Of a DNA stretch of 64,000 bases, positions 34,466 to 47,860 are shown piece after piece. The DNA is from Chelydra serpentina (Eukaryota; Chordata; Testudines; Chelydridae): the NCBI GenBank assembly GCA_037349315.1, contig JBAIAC010000007.1, forward strand, positions 24,384,001 through 24,448,000, read 5' to 3'. The position numbers and the translations under genes were made by a program. Position 1 is the stretch's first letter. Each line of letters starts with the position of its first letter. A model generated the notes under the pieces. The model was not told the DNA's origin. It made no database searches and saw only the letters and a list, made by a program, of their open reading frames with translations.

Positions 34466-37161
34466 AGATGATTAACTTGTCACTGGGAACTTATTGTGAA
34501 AGTACTTTCTGAAAAGTGACTTTTTGTAAAGATGGTGTCTTGAGTCAGTCTGTCTTACCCCAAGATATCTAGTCCAATGTCCTGTCTCTGATGATGGCCA
34601 GCTCCACATGCCATCTGCAACGTGAAACTGAATTCTTTCTGGTTTGTGCATTACCAGCAATAAAGATTCCGTAAATGGAATTTAGCTAGCAATTAACATG
34701 AGCCAAAGTTGAATCCAGGACACTCCCTCTGAGGTGCATTGTTTTTGCAGTGTTAACTGAAGTGTAAAAAAAAAAGAGAGAAAAGGGTGGGTGGGTAATA
34801 AAATCTTATATGACCTGTGACTCTAGTTACAGAAAGACTATGTTTCTTAGTAATTTTTCATGGTAGAACCCCTTTTTAAATAGCATTTCTAAAATCAGGG
34901 CTCCAAGCATCAATGTTTAGATCCAGATCTGAACTTTCTCAATGTGTAGAAGTGGAAGGAGGTTTTACATCATGTCCATCTTTCCGTAAAGTACATTTCC
35001 ATGCCAGACAAGCTTACAGCTGTAGTGAGGCTGCTATGGAATTAGCTAACTAGAATTAACTAATTTATGGACATTGTTGGAATTTTTTTTTAGCAGACCT
35101 CTTACATCCCAAGAGAATGTACTTAACAAAGGAAAACAAAAACGGTGCTATATTAGTTGCTCATATTTCTTGTAAATAGACACTGAGTTTTTTTTTTCTT
35201 TAGTGATAGAACTGTAGAAGGTCACCGTGTCTCATAATAATGAATCCCAAAGTGCTTTGTTGACTGTATATATTAAAATAGAGTGTTTACATCACCTCAT
35301 CAACCATTGAAATGGAGCCACCTCTAGGGAGGAATGTAGCTGTTCTACTCCATACAGTTTAATAGCATTTTGGGGCAAGGAGTGAACAATAAAATCCAAT
35401 TGAAATTGCAGGGGTGAGGGATTTAGGTTAACTGTAATTATGCTAGTTGGAGTTTGGTCAGGATACCATACTTGGGTGAAAAATGCCATGGGATCTTTAA
35501 TGACCACTAGCATTCAAGAGCTTAGAGCATTCTTCTCCTCCAAAAGACAACTCTGCCAGCAGCACTATGGAAAATATGGCGGGGGAGTACTAACGCACAA
35601 TCAGTACTGGAGTAAGAAACTCCTGTTAGATTAAACACAAGCAGACAGGGCTTTCTTTTTCCCTTTTTAGATGGCTTTGGCAGTGCTTCTGATGGTGTCT
35701 TGGGATCAAAGAAATCAAAACTTTCCTATTGAGAGCCCGAGATTATTTAACTAAGGAACCAGCACTACAGTATTTATATACACCCAACCCAGCAAGGTGC
35801 TGAAGAGAGCTGCTGTCCATGACCTTCACTCTTTGTTACCCAACCTTTAGAATTTGCAATGCAATTACTGCTTGCCTGTAAATCAGGAGAACCTTTCTAA
35901 ATGTGTTTCTGCCCCACAAAGTTTTCAGAATAGAAAAACAAATGTCTCTCAGAAATGCTCACTCATCAATTCCTCAGGTTCCATGTAAGGTTGACTTTAA
36001 ATGCTTGTGTCTTGCTGAAACCGTGCTTGTTGGGGTCCTTGATAAATTGGATAGTATATTATGTGCCGTGTTCAAATAATGTTGGCGCTCTGAAGGCACG
36101 CAGAGGGTGGAGTGTAGTAAAGAGCTGTTAGACAACTGTCTGTCAACAGGATATTCCTCAGGCTAAACAATTTCAAGTAGGACAGACAAGAAGAGAACAC
36201 CTGATTGGTCAAAGTTGTTTGAAACACACACACAACACAGGCATAGGACTTCACACCTAAATGCCAGTTTGAGTTTTAGGTTTGGATTTTTTTTTTTATG
36301 GTCCCATGTGGAAAACATAGGTCTCTAAATGGGAGTTGGTGAAGCTGGTATTTGTATTACCTCCAGGTCCCCCGACCAAAACCCCTGAACAAAACTTTGT
36401 TTCAAGCTGCAGGGCTGGTGCTGTAGGTTTTTCATTGTTAAAATACATTATTTCTGTCCTGCTGTCAAGTGAGGTTTAATGTCAGATCATCACTGAAAGG
36501 AATCCAGTGGCTCTATTAAGTACCATGGTTAAACTTGGTGAGCTTTGATTGCTGGAAAAACATAGGGCTTTGACTGTGTGTGTGGTGCTGAGCAGGCTCC
36601 ATTCACACAATCAGGCCAATGATTTCTAAATATGGTAGGTTGGATTATGCCCTACACACCATCTGGTCTGCTGGTGTGGGTGCAGAAGGGCCGTGCTGTA
36701 GCCAGAACTCCCAGGAGGCATTTTTGGATGGCTTAGTCAGATCAGCATGGCAACTGCACCACCTTCAGAGGGAGGTGCAGTGCAGGCTGCCATTCTTTTT
36801 GCCTGTCCAGGTCTGTGTGAAATGGGGGATGGGGAGTGAGGGCTGGCCAGTGGCCGGCTGCCACCTTGTCCTTTTTAGACAGCTAGAGTTCAGAGGGACT
36901 CAGAAATGAGCTGAGCCTCAGGCACACTAAACTTTGCAAGGAGGGACAATAGGCCTCCTTACACAGTCATGCAGGTGGTAGTTACATATTGAGTCAGACT
37001 GTGGCCAACTATCCAATGTTAATGTCACTACATTTTTAGATACTGCTAAACAGGATGAGTCTTTTTGTTGTTGATGGTCTCCTCTTTCTGTATTCTGGCA
37101 CAGTTGAGTCTGACCTAAGCGTGGCTATGGCATAGATGCATATCTGTAAATAATACATTTA

Positions 37162-37197
37162 TTTCTGACATTAAATAAACCTGCCCACTTATGCAAT
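37162..37197 (+). repeat. 36-bp direct repeat, first copy
   Basis: The stretch tttctgacattaaataaacc continuing to cttatgcaat is repeated exactly at 40279-40314, 3.1 kb away. It includes an AATAAA motif. Flanks of the two copies differ. Confidence 0.8.
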
Positions 37198-38779
37198 ATT
37201 CTTTAGTGGGGTGCTAAAATAATACGGCTATCCATAGTGTAATTGCAGTAGTACTAGAACTTCTGGATTTCTTGTGGGTACATTTGTATCAAATTAATAC
37301 ATTGTTCTACAGCCACATTTCAAAGTTTTTCCGACTCTGCTGCATACAGTTTTGTGTCACTTCCTGGTATGAAACTGACATGTAGTGACACAAAGCTGAT
37401 CACCTCAGCACAGTGATTACATTGGGGCAGGAATATCTGTTAGTATAAGCAAATATTTACTGCTTAAGCCCTTAGCTTCTTATGATGGAGTGTTTTTATT
37501 GGGAAATGGTGGATGTATATACCCAAGGAGCCCTAAATATTTGTGTATTGGCTTGTTAAACAATAGGTTACACACCTAGACTGGAACATATCTGACAGGA
37601 ATAAAGTGACAAAATATCAGGAATAAATCTGATAAAACCATCACTTTTTGCGACTCCTAAATGGAAAGTCTTTATAATAAATGTCTTTGAATTTTGCTTG
37701 AAATTGTCATGGTTTATAATATCATCAGCCTGTCTTCTGTGATCTCAGTACATGTGATGGGAGTAGCCAATATAATAATGGAAGCAGCAAGCAGCCATGT
37801 ATATATGAGGGTTACATTATTTGGAAGCATATTTCTTGTATTGTTTTAAATCATATTTGAATATTTATTTTACAGTCTGTCAGGCAGTTTAGTACCCAAT
37901 CCTACTCTCATGGGCTTTAGTCCATTAGATATGAAAGAAGAGGAAGCTGATAGTTGAATCGTGGCAATTAGACTAAACAAAGTCCTCTTCTGTTGTTTGT
38001 TCCTGGAAGTAATTCACTAATGGAAAACAAAGTGCAGGCAAAAGAATACAGGAGATTGGTAATGCAGGATCGTTGTTCCCAAACCAACTTTTATCTCAGA
38101 CAAAATCAGCCCTGGGGCAATAGAATACTAGTGACCCCTGGTACATTAGATTATCTGCAATACTTGATAATTTGCTGGCCCTATTTGAGGGCTTCCCACT
38201 TACTTGTAACACTTACTTGCCACAAATTACTCAAGCAAGACCTGTCATTTTGAACTTAAAAAAAAAAAAATCCTTTCCCATAATTCATGATCTGTTTTAA
38301 CTGATGGCTAGCACTCTGAGCTCCTTTCAAGCACAGTTACCCAGTATTAGCAGCTCAAAGCCTTCACATATTAAGACACCCCCCTCTTCCTCCAAAAAAA
38401 AAAAAAAATTGGATTTTTTTTTAATTAATAATTTTGCGGTCCTTTTATTTGCCTTCTGTTTTTTTAAACTTCTGGGTTGCACTCAACTCATGTTTTTCTC
38501 TGCAATCATGAGGGCTAAAAACATACTTTTTCTTTAGAAATGAAAGTTGAGATTCTCATGTACTCATATGGAGCAGGGGCTTTAAGGAAAATGCTGAATA
38601 TCAAGGGACTCATGAGATTCAGTTCAGGGGTCTCAAACTCATTCATAGTGGGGAACATATTTTAATACTGAGATTCTTGAGAGCTGTCACCTCCACTTGC
38701 ATAATATCCCTGTTAGTTTTCTGTGTAATCTAAGTATGATATATTTTTAGTTTCTTTGAATACAGTTTAATAATAACTA

Positions 38780-38990
38780 TCTCTTTTAGAGATCTTTTCC
38801 TTCAGAGCTCTCAAAAGACTTTACAAAGGGAGGTCAATATCATTATCCCCATTTTATAAATGGGGCATGGAGGGGCCAGTCACTTCTCAAAGTTGTCTAG
38901 CAGGCCAGTGGCCAAGCTGAGAATGCTTGGAATTTAGAAGCTGGAAACAAGGAGGAGAGCCAGTATCCTGTCCATATGCCGCAGTTTGAG
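38780..38990 (-). mobile_element. MIR-like SINE fragment
   Basis: The + strand shows catatc-type gaps but keeps attatccccattttataaa and ggggcatggaggggccagtc, then cacttctcaaagttgtctag, a reversed and decayed MIR core. Confidence 0.55.
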
Positions 38991-40278
38991 ACTCTTTGCC
39001 TCAGTTTAATTAAAGGAAAAAGATATTCCTGTAAATGTGATGCTTGCTTTTTATTGCACAGCTTACCCAGTGTCTTGTGATTTTGTTGGACCCTGTTCCC
39101 CCTCCCTGACTTTGCTACCCCTATTCTTTGCCATTACAGATTGAGTTGTACCCTTTTCTCTGTTGTTTTGAGTAGCTTCCTTTCTCTTTCCCTACACTGA
39201 GTTCTGTTCTTTTGCGTTTCCCCTAGATTTCTGGTATCTGCTTCTCTTGCTCTGTGTTTTGTTTTCATTTATCTCCCACTCTCCCCAAACATCCTTCCCC
39301 TCACTCCCCAGACCCACATCTTCCAACATACCCACCTGTCCTGCAGGTGCCCATATGCAGCCACCCATTCACCGGCTCATTTCTGGTTCCCCCAGTTAAA
39401 GAGAAGTGGGGAGATGCCACTCTGCTGCTGCTTGTCCTGAAGATACCGGAGTGGCCCCTGGATCACTCTGGTCCTGTCTTTCTAATGTCTAAAAGGAGTG
39501 GCTGCCCATGTGTTGCTGTGATTCCACACTTGCTCCCTTCCCGTAGCTGCCAACCACCCCACTGTCTATGCTCCCTGACACCACTCAGCCCATTCATGCA
39601 CTCCAGGTCCCTACTAGCCTGGGGCAAGTGGATTTTTAAATCCTGGTGAGTGAGGTAGAGAGAGCAGCAGCAATCCAATCTGTCCCCTTTACATTATGCT
39701 GCCCACTCACACTAGACAGAAGATCAAATATAGAAAACGTATTTTAAAAGCTTATTTAAAAATATTATAATGAAGTATCAGTTTTTCTTGCAGAAAAGCT
39801 GAATGCCCAAAACACCTGGGATTAGTAAGCAGATGCTTATCAAAGTACTAACTGGGCTAAGATGCCTTTAGGTTACAGAATCGTGTAAGACCAAGCAAAC
39901 CAGGACCTGTAAGATTATCTGCTTTTCAGGAACCAGCCATTGTCTCAAAGAACAACTTGCCATGACTCCCATAACTTACTGATCTCCTATTGCACATGTG
40001 CATCTCCAGTATCAGTATCTGAATTTGTTATACAGTGAGCATTAAAATTTCATAAAGTGCTTCTGTGGTGACAAGCTGAAAAGCATTTCTGTTTCAGGGA
40101 AAGGAGCTGCTTACCTCACCTCATGCATAAGATTCCATGCTGCTTAGGAAGTTTATAAAGTTGCTGTATACATGGTCTCACTTATCCCAGTCTGTCCTAT
40201 TGGGCAACAAACAGCACATGACTGTGGTCTGTATACTGACTAGCAGCTGTGTGCTTTTGGGGCATTGCACAGTGCCCC

Positions 40279-40314
40279 TTTCTGACATTAAATAAACCTG
40301 CCCACTTATGCAAT
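40279..40314 (+). repeat. 36-bp direct repeat, second copy
   Basis: Exact copy of 37162-37197. Confidence 0.8.
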
Positions 40315-40546
40315 TTCTTCAAACTTCTGTAACATAATGTTCAGGCTATATTTTATTTTCAAGAAAGCACTTGGCCTCCATCTCAGAGAGGAAATGATGG
40401 AACCGCTTAAATAACACCATTTACTCCAGTCTGGCTCCACAGGCAGATCAACAAGCCTCATGGTCAATGATATTAAAGGCTGCCCTGGGCAAACTGATTA
40501 TTGTCATTAAACGTAATAGTGGCAGTTTAAGAAGTTTTTTCCTCAG

Positions 40547-40640
40547 GCCCTGATCCTGCAAACACTTATGGATGTGAATAGTCCCAATTATTTCAGTGGG
40601 GCTGCTTGTATGTGTAAAGTTAAGCGGCTGTATGGGTGTG
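40547..40640. repeat. Palindromic MITE-like repeat (ggccctgatcctgcaaacac end)
   Basis: It begins ggccctgatcctgcaaacac and contains a degenerate ttatttcagtggggctgctt core. A related element with the opposite end is at 52366-52476. Confidence 0.55.
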
Positions 40641-40672
40641 TGTGTGTTGCAGTTTCTGGGCGGTAAAGGGGG

Positions 40673-40780
40673 GGTGATTTTTTTCAAAGATGTCTAAATG
40701 ATTTAGGAGCAAACGTCCCATTAAAAGTCAATGGACCTTGTGCTCCTGAGTCACTTAAGCGCTTTTGAAAATCTCACCCT
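40673..40780. repeat. Palindromic MITE-like repeat
   Basis: The left half has gatttaggagcaaacgtccc and the right half gtgctcctgagtcacttaag followed by cgcttttgaaaatctcaccc, giving an imperfect palindrome about a ttaaaagtcaatgg core. Confidence 0.65.
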
Positions 40781-42774
40781 GGGCCTAAAACTGCTCTATC
40801 TAGGAATATTCAAAAGAAACACCAGTTATGGCCAGTTGTGTCTTCAGTGGGTTGGGTGTGTGTTCCTCTTGTGGGGGTTTTTTATTAATCAAACTTGTAA
40901 GGTCAGCGTATTTTTCAGCCCCATCATCATTCCTAGTATGTCCCAGTGATAGATTTGTGAGATAAGCAACCATCAAAAATAATATTTTCTTTGTTAAAGT
41001 ATAGCAGCAGGTGCCAAACAGAACAGCAAAAGCCAGCATCTCTTCTTTCTGAATCTAGACTTTGGGCTAACGGGCTGTAGTATTGGACAGCAGCACTGCT
41101 ATGTAGTGCATGAATGGTTGGTTCATGTGGAACCTGGAGGACTTTGAACTACCCCTTCTGTTTGGTCAACTTCTCTTTACTGTTTGTTTGCTTCCCTGTG
41201 TATTGTAATGACTTTAATCACAAAGACTAAGTATTCAGCATCCATCAGAATCAGACTCTCTCTACCAGTATTCTTTAGAGTTCCCCATAGAGGCTGGTCT
41301 AACAAGCATCTGGAGAGGCCAAACCCAAGTTCCGCTTTCAATTCTTGCACATATCTTGTGCTGCTGTGCAGCTGTCTGATCTGTCTCAGTAGGTACTTGT
41401 ATGACCCCATCACCATAATATTTGAGCACCAGTTTCAGGAACAAGGTCGAGTTAATCTCAGGGCTGCAAACATCAACAAAAATGAGGCAGTTCAAGTAAA
41501 GGTGATAGTATGACATTTTATGTTGAAGTCCTATATTTTTCTTAACTTGAGCATTAAAACTGCAGTCAGTGTGCCAGATCTTACTGCTTCTGTAAGAGTG
41601 GATGAAGAGTCCTACCCATTCATGCCAGTGGCAAATTTATCTCTCTGTACCTCAGTGCATTTCAAAACACCAACTGCACATGCATATAGGTATCAAATCT
41701 AATAGCAAAGCAGGACTTTGGCCATCTCTTCAATGGGGGAGAGACTCTGTGATCCCTACACATATCACCCATGTTCAGTGCAAAGATTAATTGATGTGGT
41801 TGTGCTTAAAAACACAAAAATTCACTTAACTTTTTATGGTACTTGTGTAAACTTTGACAAACAGTCACACAGTATATCAGTTCCCCTTTAATTCACCTGT
41901 CAGCATCCAAATTCAGTGTTTCCTCTGGGGGAAGTTGTCAATGGCTAGATTAACTGCCAAAACAGAGTCCTGGATGCAGATGCCTGTGTTGGTTAGGTGT
42001 CAACTGATAACACTCTGAATTAGGGGATTAACTGATTACAAGTTTTTCAGATCCCTTTTAAGGTGCATAGATGTGTTTAACTTACATACAGATTCTCTTA
42101 ATCATTTGGGGCTTTTCTTTACTTCAAAAACTTCTTTACTTCAGTTCACCCTTGAGATTCAGTTGTAGTCACTTCCTTTAAAACAAAGAAAACTTCTAGC
42201 CTCCTAATCTCTCTTCTCCACTCCTCCCCTCCCCCCACCCCATCCCGATTAATTGCTCTCCTGCACACTTGTGCACCTTTATATATCTTCCAGTAGTTCC
42301 TAGAAGCCCCAGTCAGGATCTGGGCCCCAGTGTGCTAGACACTGAACACTCTTAAAGTATAAAACGGCTTAAATCTAATTAGGCAAGACAGAAAATGGCC
42401 TGTGTCTGAATGAGATTTCCTTGCATCGGGGCGGTCTAACTATATGTATGCCGCATGCCCCTTGCTCTGGGGGTGCATAGTGGTTGCAGGATGCTGTTGC
42501 TTAGAAGTGAGGGAGGCTCTTGAATTGCCCCATAGGGTCACCTAAAATGTGTTACGCAGAGTGGTATGTGAAGGAGTTCCAAGCTCTCTCCCTCCCTTTC
42601 ATTACATGGCTGCAAAGGGAATATTAAGTTAGTTTATTGTACTGTAAATTGTATTAATTGTACTGAACTATTCAAATGCTTAAGAGTCCGTGTACTGCAT
42701 TATTGTAGTGTGATGGGATAGAGCTGATGCATGCCCAGTCTCTAACATTGGGTTTTCCCTTTCTTTTTTTCTAG

Positions 42775-42883
42775 AGATCCACGGCCGACAAACCAACGTG
42801 TCAACAAACACGTCGATAATGATGTCAACCTCCGAATCCAAAACCTGACCATCTTAGTCAGAAACATCAAGATTTATTATCAG
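42775..42883 (+). CDS. CCDC88C: CCDC88C coding exon 3
   Basis: The 109-nt exon completes the split isoleucine codon and adds 36 codons. They read [20 protein letters not shown], then [16 protein letters not shown], ending in phase 0 at CAG before GTGTGC. These are residues 54-90 of the HOOK domain, which has a calponin-homology-like helical fold. Conservation with vertebrate DAPLE is high. The sequence also distinguishes CCDC88C from CCDC88A, which has different residues at DPRPTNQR. The acceptor is TTTTTTCTAG. The next expected block (a VLQQL-type helix) was not found before 64000, so intron 3 continues beyond the window. Confidence 0.95.
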
Positions 42884-43928
42884 GTGTGCCTTCTGCTCTT
42901 ACTGGTGTCTGCTGAGGGTTGTGGTGTTTCCGCTAGCACAGGAATTAGTAGTTTGTTTAAAAAAAACTACCACAGGAAATGAAGAGGAAATTGTGTTCAT
43001 GTAAAAGCATTTTCAGCCATCATTGCCAGCACTGTGAAATACAGATAGAGCTAACTTTTCTAACCTTCATGGCCCATCAGCAGATTTTAAAAAGGAAGGA
43101 AAAAACTGAGTTTGAAGGCTATGATAGCTCTTTGGTTAGCTGTGTTGATATTCAACTTTTCTGCAGGATCACTGAAATAGGACTAATGTCTGAGGATATA
43201 AAACGTGTTTAAAACAAGTAGCGTTGCTTTCACAAGATGGAGACATCTTGGAATGCCAAGGAGTATTAAAATGGTCCTGTACATACATATTGTGTTTAAA
43301 TAAGTCTCATGGGAAACTGACCACATCAGCTTCCATTCCCAGGCTCTTCTCATCCACCTGGATCTCTTCTAGCCATACGCTGTAGACTAAAGGCAGCTGG
43401 ATGGAGTGTTGCATCTCTTGAGAGTGTGGGGGAATAATGTTACTTCATTAACTTTAATTACAGTTCTGTGGCTTGATGCCACTATAGTAGAGCGATACCC
43501 CCAAAATATTACTGCCACCAATTGCTATCTGTGCTACAGAGCTTGCTAAAGAAAGTCCAAGAGTGAGAGGGATTCATGCAGAAGAAAGTAAAATAGAACT
43601 GATGACTTTTAAATGCAAGGTATGGCAGCATGTTAGGAGAGTAGATTGTGTAGTTCTTTGATCTGAGGTGGTGTGTTGGCATTTTATATATTTTTGAAGA
43701 CAACAAACTTATGTCTCAATCATTTAGCATTGTAGGTATTGCTGGAATGGGTTGTCATTCACTTAAAAATAAATAACTTTAATTGTCCTGTTGAGTTTTC
43801 TACCCCAGCAGGGAAATCCCATTTACTCAGTCTTTCAACAGAACAGGATGGGATTTCCTTGTCCGTCTTTGTTATTGCTTGCTCAACACCATAGATCTGT
43901 ATGAAGTTTTACAGACATCAGAAGACAG

Positions 43929-44130
43929 AGAGAGACAAGGTGGGTGAGGTACTATTTTTTTTTATTGGACCGACTTTTGTTGGTGAGAGAGACAAGCCAT
44001 TGAACCACAGATTCTTCTTCAGTTTGTCTGTCTCGCCAAAAGAAGTTGGTCTTCTAAAATATATTACCTCACTCACCTTGTCTCTCTAATATCCTGGGAT
44101 CAACATTGCTACAAGTACACTACATACAAC
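43929..44130. mobile_element. Fold-back interspersed repeat (gacaaggtgggtgaggta ends)
   Basis: The left arm gagagacaaggtgggtgagg plus tattggaccgacttttgttg is matched in reverse by ttggtcttctaaaatatatt plus cctcactcaccttgtctctc. A recurrent flank (tcctgggatcaacattgcta) follows. The repeat is familiar from turtle-type genomes, in my recollection. The arms differ by several changes, so it is old. Confidence 0.65.
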
Positions 44131-44169
44131 ATCAGAAACACGGTCCCTTCTCCACAGAGTTTGCAATCC

Positions 44170-44262
44170 AAGGGCCTGTTCCTTAGGATGTTGAGAACCC
44201 TTAACATTTAGACTCACTCATGGGAGTTCAGCACCTGCAGCAGATGAGCAGGCCCTTTGTTA
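44170..44262. repeat. Palindromic MITE-like repeat
   Basis: Text from aagggcctgttccttaggat to gatgagcaggccctttgt gives inverted ends around a ctcatgggagttcagcacct core. Confidence 0.45.
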
Positions 44263-45432
44263 GACAATCTACAAAGAGGAGATAGAGTATGGAAAAAAAT
44301 AAATGTGATTCAGAATTGTGTGACCTGGCTTGTTTAGTGTCTTGTTGGTTCTGCGCAGTTGGATTTTTTTAATATAATCTAATCCAGGCAGGCACTACAG
44401 TAATACCTTCCAATGCTTTCTTACTGTTTGTAACAGGGAGCAAGAGCTGAGGCTTGAGATGGGAGGCATAAGAAGAAGACTCTGGCCATGTTCCATGTAC
44501 TTTGTCAGGCTAGAGCATCTCCCTGCCTCAGGAATGCATACCCTGCATGTAAATAGTATGATAGCAAAATTTAATTACTGGTAGTTTGTTCTTGAAAATG
44601 TTACAGAATAGCAAATGTAACAAAAAAAAAATTATTTTTGTATCTATACACTAGATGTAAGGAGCTCATTTCTCCTTTATCACATCAAGGTTTTTAGGGC
44701 AAATCCAAGGCCTCATTGTTAATCTGAGAGATTCCCTTTTAAATGACGTTGCATAACCTTCAATTCCCAATAGCCTGGAACGAGTTAAAGGCTGTCTGTG
44801 TAAGCAACCTGCGCAGTTCTATGTATGACTGAAATGCTGTGTCACATTTCTAATGGTGGTTGTATTTTGGAGGATTTCTTGTGTGTTAGAAGCCCAGCTA
44901 GTGTATATCATTTGAATTAAATGATGGTTGGTTGTTACAAAGTATAGCCAAGACACTAGAATGGATATTTCGCAATGTACTAGAGAATTTTGCCATCTGA
45001 AATTTTTCATAGTAATTATTGTGAAACCTCTCCTCCTTTAAGGCTTTTTGTTTTTTGTTGTTTTTTAAGTAGCCTGAAATTGGTTGTGTTTGTATAGTTG
45101 AGTAATCAAAGTCAATAGCTCGAGATGAGGCTAGTGTGTTACTGACAGAAAGCATCTAATCAATTTCAGTGGCGGTCTGGAAGTGGGAGGGAAGGTTCCT
45201 GACAAACAATAGAAGCACAAATTGCTGCTTCCTCAAGGGAAGCACAAGTTTAAAAAACACCATGTTGGCCTTGGGGAATTCCCTTCACTTTAACCAAATG
45301 GACTCAAATCTAGTTTACAGCTAATTCCTTGTATTTGGTGGGGAGAGTGTATATGGAGGGAAGTGAGGGTGATTAATCTTTTGTGTGTTATCAAACAAAG
45401 GGTCAAAGTGGGAGTCACAAAACAAAAGCCTT

Positions 45433-45448
45433 CCCCCCCCCCCCCCAA
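45433..45448 (+). repeat. Poly-C run
   Basis: A run of about 15 cytosines, prone to sequencing length error. Confidence 0.8.
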
Positions 45449-46775
45449 AGACAAGGAAGAATAGAAACCTGATGAGTTCATGGCCCCCTAGTCCCTGTGT
45501 TTCAGAATAAGACATCAGTAGCTAAATTTAAATTATTTTAAGATATCCCTCAAAGGCTGGGTAGTTTTTTGGGTCCATATAAATGTTTAACATAATTGTG
45601 CTCAGTACAGTTGATCTCCTTGTTAAAACAAAATTCATTTCAGTATTTGGTTATATTTTTCTGAAAGTAGAGATGTGAATGAACTAGAACCCTGGACCCA
45701 AATGGCCCCCACAATGTTAGGACATTCCAGATTTTGGAACAGATCTTTGAGGCACTCTCTTTCTACCAGGTCTGAATCTAAACCTTGTATCTGAAGAGAG
45801 CTGGGTATCGGGGAAATTTGGATCTAGATCTGACCTTTGTAGTTTAGACTTGCCTCTTTTTTTAAAAATTTTGCTTCCCTGGGCATAAATGGGATGAGCA
45901 AATGCACTAAAACACTTTTTTACACTGGAATAAGAACAGTTTAAGTGGCTCTGATGGTCACCTGGTGTCTCATCAATTGCTATTTTTGTTAACTCTGTCA
46001 AAAGCAATTAAATCTATGAATTCAGTGAAGTTATGCCAGCACTTAGAGCAGCACAAAACCTTGATAACCGGTGGCTGTAAAAAACCACCACCAGTGCATT
46101 GTGTCAAGATTGCTGCAGTAAAATGGGGAGAAACATTGACAACTTTTAAGATGAGAATTTTGAGTTGGCTGGTTCCAATTTTTTGTTTTAATAGGAGTGT
46201 ATATAAAAAAGGGTTAGTCCTGGTGGCAAGTAAAGTCTCTAGATTTCCCACTGAGTAGCTGCACTTTTACAGGTTCTGTAATTGTGGCCTGTGAGAACTT
46301 AATCTCCTGAAACTAAGCAAATTAGTCATTTGTTATGGGATTTTTTGAGCAGAAATCTGTTAGAGGATCTATCACTAATTCCATTTAATGAACATTGTGC
46401 CACTGGCTAACAGCAAAAATGCTGGCAATTAACTTGTTGAACTTCTGTGACATTTTGGGAGGGCTTCTATGAGGGAGAATGTGAAATGTCATTGTGTCAG
46501 CTTTGTGTATAACCTGTGTTGGAGTGTGTGTTTGTACTTTCGAGCTAGTGCTTTGAACAAGCGGGAGACTGGCTGGTCTCTGAATATTTGCATTGGGGTT
46601 AAAATCCAGGATAACTTTGTATAGTGACTAACACAACAGAGCTCAAGCTATTTGACTGTAACTAACCTTTAAGGAGGCTGATAAAAGGATTTCTGGAGAC
46701 TGGATGGATCAGAGAGCATTGGCAGCTTTCCACTGCTCTTGTTGATGTACGTATTTGTATGTCTTTAATGAACTG

Positions 46776-47860
46776 AAAATCTAAAAGGAATCCTACAAAA
46801 AGTGGAAACATGGATGAATTACTTAAGAGGTGTACAAAAGAACACAAGCAAGTAGGGACAAAACCAGAAAGCTAAGATACAAAATGAGTTACACCTGGCA
46901 ATGCGCGTAAAAGGCAGTAAAAACAGAGTCTTTAAATATATTAGGAGCAAGTGAAAGACAAAGGAAAGTGTTGGCCCACTACTTAGAGGAGAAGTTGACC
47001 TAATAACTGAGGCCATCAGGAAGGCTGAAGTGTTTAATGTCTGTTTTGCATCAATCTTCACTAAAAAAGTTAAAGGTTAGCAGATACTCAACACAATTAA
47101 TATGAGCAACAAGGGGGAAGGAAAATAGGGAAAAACAGGTTAAAGAACATTTAGATAAGTTAGATGTATTCAAATTGGCAGGACCTGATGAAATTCATAT
47201 TAGGGTATTTAAGGAACTAGCTGAAGCAATTTCAGAACCATTAGTGATTATCTTTGAGAACTCATGGAAGATAGGTGAGCTCCCAGAAGACTGGAGAAGG
47301 ACAAATAGGTATTATATCTTTAAAAAGGGAGGAGAGATGTGGGGAATTATAGACTGGTTGGCCTAACTTTGATTTCTAGAAAAATACTGGAACAAATTAT
47401 TAAACAAACAATTTGTAAGCAAGTAGAGGATAAAAGGGTTAAGGTACCTCCAGCATGGGTTTGTCAAGAATAAATCATGCCAAACCTGCCTAATTTCCTT
47501 TTTTGACAGGGTTACTGGGGAAGCAGTAGATGGGGATATATCTTGACTTTAAAAAGGGATACAGTCCCTTGCGACAGTCTCATAATCAAACCAGGGAAAT
47601 GTGGTCTGAAATTACTATAAGATGGGTGCACATCTGGCTGAAAGACCAAGAGTAGTTATCAATGGCTCACTGTCCAACTGGATGGTGTTTTTAGTGGGGT
47701 CCCTGAGGGGTCAGTCCTGGGTCCGGTACTATTCAATATTTTCATTAATGACTTGGATAATGGAGTGGAGAGTGTACTTATAACATTTGTAGATGACACC
47801 AAGTTGGGGTGGTAAGATGTAGCTAGGGCAATGGCAGGAGAAGTTGGGGAAAATCCTGGG
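46776..47860 (+). mobile_element. CR1 LINE, 3'-truncated ORF2 fragment
   Basis: The + strand shows the CR1 ORF2 region before and within the reverse transcriptase. Pieces are DVFKLAGPDEIHIRVFKELA, then ISEPLVIIFENSWKIGELPE and DWRRTN at 47160-47320. A later [18 protein letters not shown] lies at 47720-47763, followed by VDDTK in place of the YADD-type motif. Many stops and shifts are present. Compared with the minus copy at 49743-51032 it keeps similar domains but lacks the 3' UTR. Confidence 0.8.

Larger units (their letters stand above)
33440..42774 (+). other. CCDC88C intron 2
   Basis: This 9.3-kb intron runs from GTAAGT to TTTTTTCTAG. It contains palindromic MITEs (34330-34465, 40547-40640, 40673-40780), a MIR-like fragment (38780-38990) and a 36-bp exact duplicate (37162-37197 and 40279-40314). 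No internal exon was recognised. Open frames such as 39254-39649 and 36619-36909 show no domain. Confidence 0.8.

Noticed and set aside
39254..39649. 131-codon frame in CCDC88C intron 2
   Set aside because: Proline-rich text with no domain, no consensus splice sites in frame, and no continuity with HOOK exons.
46819..47061. Minus-strand 80-codon frame
   Set aside because: It is antisense to CR1 ORF2 sequence on the + strand.
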